A DNA stretch of 11,657 bases from Auxenochlorella pyrenoidosa. Taxonomy: Eukaryota > Chlorophyta > Trebouxiophyceae > Chlorellales > Chlorellaceae. Position numbers and translations under genes: made by a program. Shown piece after piece: positions 8,314 to 11,657 of the stretch (position 1 is the first letter of the stretch; each line of letters begins with the position of its first letter). The notes under the pieces are model-generated. The model worked only from the letters and a program-made list of their open reading frames with translations. It was not told the DNA's origin and did no database searches. The stretch covers positions 281,106 to 292,762 of the forward strand of contig KQ482076.1 in assembly GCA_001430745.1 (NCBI GenBank), in the 5' to 3' direction.

Positions 8314-10212
8314 TCAAAACGGCCCATTGGCGGGAGTGCACTTTGCGCCGGCAGCAATCGCTGTTGAGAAGAAGCGGTACGAGGGGCGCTGCACCGGCAT
8401 GTCGCTAAACAGCACCCTGCCAAAGCCCTGCAGGAACTCGTCCACCAGCTGCGAAGCGTGGGCGTGGGGCATGGGCACAAAGCCGTGCACGTATGGGTGC
8501 ATGAGAGGACAGCCGTGGGTGCGCAGCTGTGCACGCAGTTGCATGGGTGCGCAACCGTGGGGCGCACAGCCGTGCTCGCAGTTGGGTGCACAGCCGCGCA
8601 GATGCATTCTCTTACGCCCTGGGCTGTCACGCTCGGTGTCTGTTGCGCTCTCAGACCCCCATCATGCGAGCGGCAACTGGGAAGGCTCGGCTCACCTCAC
8701 CCACACCGAGAGTTGCGTAAGTTTGCACAGAGGAGTCGGTCCGGCTTCCCATGGTCATGAATCCGCCCTTGGTTTGAACCAGCTGTGATGGCCGTGATCG
8801 CAAGGCAGGCAGGGATCCAAGGATGAGCGTGTGCTGAGCCCAAGGCACTGGGCGAGGCATAGTGCAGGCGAGGCCTGTCTGGCCAAGCGCAGTACAAGCG
8901 CTGCTGCTGTCAGCCCAGCGTATGCAGCAGCTGATGCCCGCAGATGGCAGGCAACACAACATGGCAGGCAGGCATGTGCCTGGGTTGATGACTTGCCGCG
9001 GGCCTGAAGATGAAGTGCTGTTCAAACGGGTAGGCGCTGCTCACTGTTGCATGCCGCTCGGTCTGCAGGGGTTGCGGGTTTGGCTCGCGTCGAGCGCTTT
9101 GCACCCAGGCATGCCAGGTGTGCACAGGCTGCGCCGTGCTCGTCAGCCCCCACCCTTGGGCCAGTATGGCTCTCGTTCAACATAGAGATGCATTACTGGG
9201 ATGCCATGGTGCGCATAGCTCAAGACGGGGTGTGGCCAGCCAGCGACAGCCATGCACAGCGCCAGCCAATCGTCCCACAGCTGCGCGCACATGCTGCTGC
9301 CACAGGTGGCACCTGTCCACCAAACAATCCTTCTCACCCGCATGTAGTGCACATTGCCCGACAGGGTCAGGTTCAGCAGGGTCACGGCGGCAGCGCCATT
9401 CTGGGGCGCAGCTGCAGGCGCGACCTCGCTCCCGCCAAGCACGACCGACACCCGATTGTCGGGCCCCGCCCAGTCTGCCAGCACCGCAGCCAGCGCCTGG
9501 GCCTTGCGCTTGCGTGCCAACGCGCATGCGCCGGTGCAGGTGGCGACTGCGGGGGTTGGGGTGGGTGTGCGTGGGGCGGGGTGGGGTGGGGGGGTGGTGC
9601 GCCAAGGCCCAGCAGCGGGCAGGATTGGGCAATGCGGGGGGCGAGGCAGGATGTGCTGACACTCATTCAACGTGTATCCCAGGCCATGCTCGATTACAAA
9701 ACTTCGTGCCTGCAGACTTGAACAGACAAAGCCACCCGACGCGTGCCAGCTGGCCAGCCATGGCTGTCGTGGCGGGATACTGCCGCATTGTTCCAGTCAG
9801 CATGCCACGGCAAGACACCGTGTGCACCATGCTCATGCATCTGACACCACCTTCCTGGCGCACTCTGGGCCCGGAACTGCAGCGCAGGCCAGCCCTCTCA
9901 CGTGTGACTTTGTGCTTGCAGCACTCGCAGTCTCCAGACACATCCTCCACCCTGAGAATGGCAGGGTCGCCGCTGAAGATGGCAGCCATCTGGCTGGTCT
10001 CATCAGGGCTGCATCATGCCAAGGGAGCATTCATGAGGTCGACGCGTGCCGCAGGCAGTGCTACAGGGCGGCAGCAGCAGTCGAATGAGGCAGGTTGGAT
10101 GCAGTCGCAGCCGCCCACGCAGCGCCGGCGCCGGCGCCGCTTACCATGCCGCCCCGGTCTCGTGCAAGCCGGCTGCCGCCAACGTCAGTAACAACATCAG
10201 TTTGATTTCCAT
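8314..10212 (-). CDS. Predicted secreted cysteine-containing protein, paralogue 1
   Basis: Inferred exons: 10212-10145, 10008-9902, 9546-9338, 9062-8997, 8782-8696, 8526-8314. They total 750 nt, or 249 residues ending in TGA. The N-terminus (MEIKLMLLLTLAAAG) is a classical signal peptide, so the protein probably enters the secretory pathway. Cys23 is built across the first intron. Cys53, Cys62 and Cys66 (a CTGAC motif at 62-66) match cysteines of the divergent neighbour at 10571, which suggests two disulphides. Residues 142-149 (EQHFIFRP) match EQHFVFKP in the neighbour. Introns 1-4 share positions and phases with the neighbour, and exon 2 is 107 nt in both. The fourth intron appears to have a GC donor (GCG|GCAAGT at 8996). 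Exons 5 and 6 have weaker support because the neighbour is cut by the window end. The exon 6 acceptor lies in a repetitive stretch. The family was not recognised. Confidence 0.65.
8485..8605 (+). repeat. Degenerate GC-rich minisatellite
   Basis: Imperfect copies of a short unit resembling GGTGCGCAACCGTG or GGTGCACAGCCGTG recur with irregular spacing. The stretch spans the intron 5 / exon 6 boundary of the secreted-protein gene. It offers several CACAG and CGCAG acceptors, so the exact start of the last exon (called at 8526) is uncertain. Confidence 0.6.
9551..9597 (+). repeat. G-rich tract (GGGGTGGG units) in an intron
   Basis: GGGG and GGGTGT units lie on the plus strand just before (in transcript sense) the 3' splice site at 9547 of the minus-strand secreted-protein gene. 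In the RNA the tract is a run of CCCC and ACCC that can act as a polypyrimidine tract. It has G-quadruplex potential. Confidence 0.85.
10122..10139. repeat. (GCGCCG)3 tandem repeat
   Basis: Three perfect GCGCCG units form a highly self-complementary GC stretch. They lie in the first intron of the minus-strand secreted-protein gene, about 5 nt inside its 5' splice site (donor at 10144), where a hairpin could affect splice-site access. Confidence 0.7.
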
Positions 10213-10570
10213 GTCCAGCAACAGCAATAAACACACGGGTTTGCCCGAGACAGGAGGGGCGAGGAGACAGACCGGGCGAGTGGTGCACCCTTGCTATAGA
10301 ATGGTGCTCTGGTGGTGCCGCGCTGATTGTTAAGACTGCAGAATGATGCCAGTCGGTGCATGAACCGCTCTGAAACAGGGTGGTCTGAAGGCTGCGTAGC
10401 CACTTTACGCAATACAGACCCTGCTCTCCCCTCAAAAACGCTTGGCTGATCATTTGAAGAAGAAAGGGCAACCTACATCGGCTTCCCGGTCGTGGCTGTC
10501 CAAGAACAGAGTTTGCCACTGCTGGTCTGCAAAACCGGGCACAACTGCGAGCACCCTTGTCATTTCGAGC
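10213..10570. promoter_or_regulatory. Divergent promoter region between two paralogues (358 bp)
   Basis: The two secreted-protein paralogues start head to head from this region, so both promoters must lie here. A TATAG-like element is present at about 10295-10300. Read on the minus strand it is roughly 85 nt upstream of the 10212 start. No convincing TATA box was found for the plus-strand gene, and no coding content was supported. Confidence 0.45.
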
Positions 10571-11657
10571 ATGAAGACGGTCATTATGCGTACTTTATTG
10601 GCAGTAAGCTTGCTGGCAACCCGTGCGACGAGCGCCGACTGGTGAGCAGGCCTTGCGCCCTGCCTTGCGGCCGCTCCCGCCGCTGCCCGCCAGCGCCGCC
10701 GCTTGTGCACTGAGCAGCAGCTTCTAAGCCTGCCACCCTGCTGCAGCCCAGTGCTGCTTGGCCGGCTGAAATCTGTGTTTGCGGCAGATACTTCTGTCCG
10801 CGTGAAGAGCGTGACTTTGCCTGCCAACGTGGACTGTGCATTTAAGATTGACGGTGGGTCGGGTGTGGGTATCCCGCACCCTGCTCGGCACGCTGCCCAA
10901 TGCCATATCCTTTGATCCAAGGGCCATGGGGCCCAAGACCAGCTTTATTCTTTGCTGCCCTCCAGTGTCCCCAGCGCCGTGGTTTGCCCGCTGAATTGCT
11001 CGCCTGCCCCCGCTGCCATCCTCTGCCGCAGTCCTGCCCTGCACGGGGGTGTGCAACACCACCCGCAGAGCCAAGGCGCTGGCGCTGGCCACCCTGTTTG
11101 ATCTGTGGACCAAGGTAGATGGCTACGAGGTCCCATACGACAGCCCCACGGCGATCACCGTGTGGTATGGCAGCAACCGGATCAAGCCAGGCGCCGCACC
11201 CGCCTCACCGAGGGCTGCAACCGACATCCTCAAAAGCATCCTTGCCGAGAACCCCTGGTTTGTCAAGGTGACGGCCTGTGGGAGGGGCATGCGCGGGCTG
11301 GGCGGGTGCAGAGCATGAAGCGGCCAGCACAACGTGTGCTGGCCTCGTGCCGTCTTGCCGCCCTCCCAGACTGCGAGCACCCACCCTTGTCGCCCACTCC
11401 CTGGACCCTGCCCCTTCCGACAGACGATGACAGTCAAAACGAACTACGGTTACAACGAGCAGCATTTCGTGTTCAAACCTATCGTGCGTCCCCACTGCCG
11501 GACTGCCGGATATGCCTGTCCTGAAAGGGGCATCGCGCACAGCGCACAAAACCAATTCCCGCTGCCTGCACTTGCGTGGAAGCCCGACGTGGCCTTGCCT
11601 CTGCACGCAGCCGTATGACGATGCCCCGCGCTCAGCCCTCTCCGTGCCCATCCACAA
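10571..11657 (+). CDS. Predicted secreted cysteine-containing protein, paralogue 2 (cut at window end)
   Basis: Inferred exons: 10571-10641, 10747-10853, 11032-11267, 11424-11483, 11611-11657 (incomplete). They give 173 residues plus part of a codon. The start at 10571 gives a signal peptide (MKTVIMRTLLAVSLLA); an in-frame ATG at 10586 is an alternative. Cys24 spans the first intron. Cys54, Cys63 and Cys67 (CTGVC at 63-67) sit exactly one residue after the equivalent cysteines of the divergent gene at 8314-10212. Other shared blocks are VWYGSNRIKPGAAP against VVLGGSEVAPAAAP, and EQHFVFKP (150-157) against EQHFIFRP. Exon 2 is 107 nt in both genes, and introns 1, 2, 3 and 4 have phases 2, 1, 0 and 0 in both. 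The two genes are clearly paralogues but have diverged strongly in sequence. The function is unknown. The C-terminus lies outside the window. Confidence 0.68.

Noticed and set aside
9170..9337. Open read-through after exon 3 of the minus-strand secreted-protein gene
   Set aside because: The paralogue places the next coding block at EQHF..F.P, found at 9062-8997 in the correct phase, so this open stretch is taken as intron.
207..11657. Many long open frames on both strands that overlap each other
   Set aside because: High GC content makes stop codons rare, so most open frames are shadows or run through introns. Only segments with splice sites in matching phase and repeat or paralogue support were kept.

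Overview
The window looks like nuclear DNA of a green alga (Chlorophyta). It is very GC-rich, and every gene is split into many short exons (29-236 nt) by short introns. There is a mitochondrial presequence and two signal peptides. The pentamer TGTAA, the green-algal poly(A) signal, lies downstream of the two genes whose 3' ends converge. No bacterial operon, RNA gene, CRISPR array or transposon was seen. Gene models were spliced by eye. Frame continuity, agreement between internal repeats and agreement between two paralogues were used to choose splice sites. Exon coordinates are predictions without transcript support.

Five genes fit the sequence. (1) 207-3504, minus: a 316-residue helical protein of 13 exons with three tandem repeats of almost exactly 88 residues. 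(2) 3846-5832, minus: a 182-residue protein of 6 exons with a mitochondrial-type leader and a frataxin-like fold pattern, in which several residues needed for canonical frataxin function are replaced. (3) 6267-7752, plus: a 162-residue hydrophilic protein of 6 exons with three copies of a helix plus Gly-Gly-Arg-Trp repeat. (4) 8314-10212, minus, and (5) 10571 to the window end, plus: two head-to-head paralogues encoding secreted proteins that share intron positions, intron phases and four cysteines. The family was not recognised.

The layout is compact. Genes 1 and 2 lie head to tail, 341 bp apart. Genes 2 and 3 diverge from a 434-bp region. Genes 3 and 4 converge on a 561-bp region. Genes 4 and 5 diverge from a 358-bp region. 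No shared pathway between the genes is evident, apart from the likely common family of genes 4 and 5.

Two properties stand out across the window. About 7 of the 31 inferred introns appear to start with GC instead of GT, far above the usual frequency of about 1%. In addition, five G-run tracts all carry the G-rich strand on the plus strand whatever the gene orientation, and four of them sit next to splice sites.
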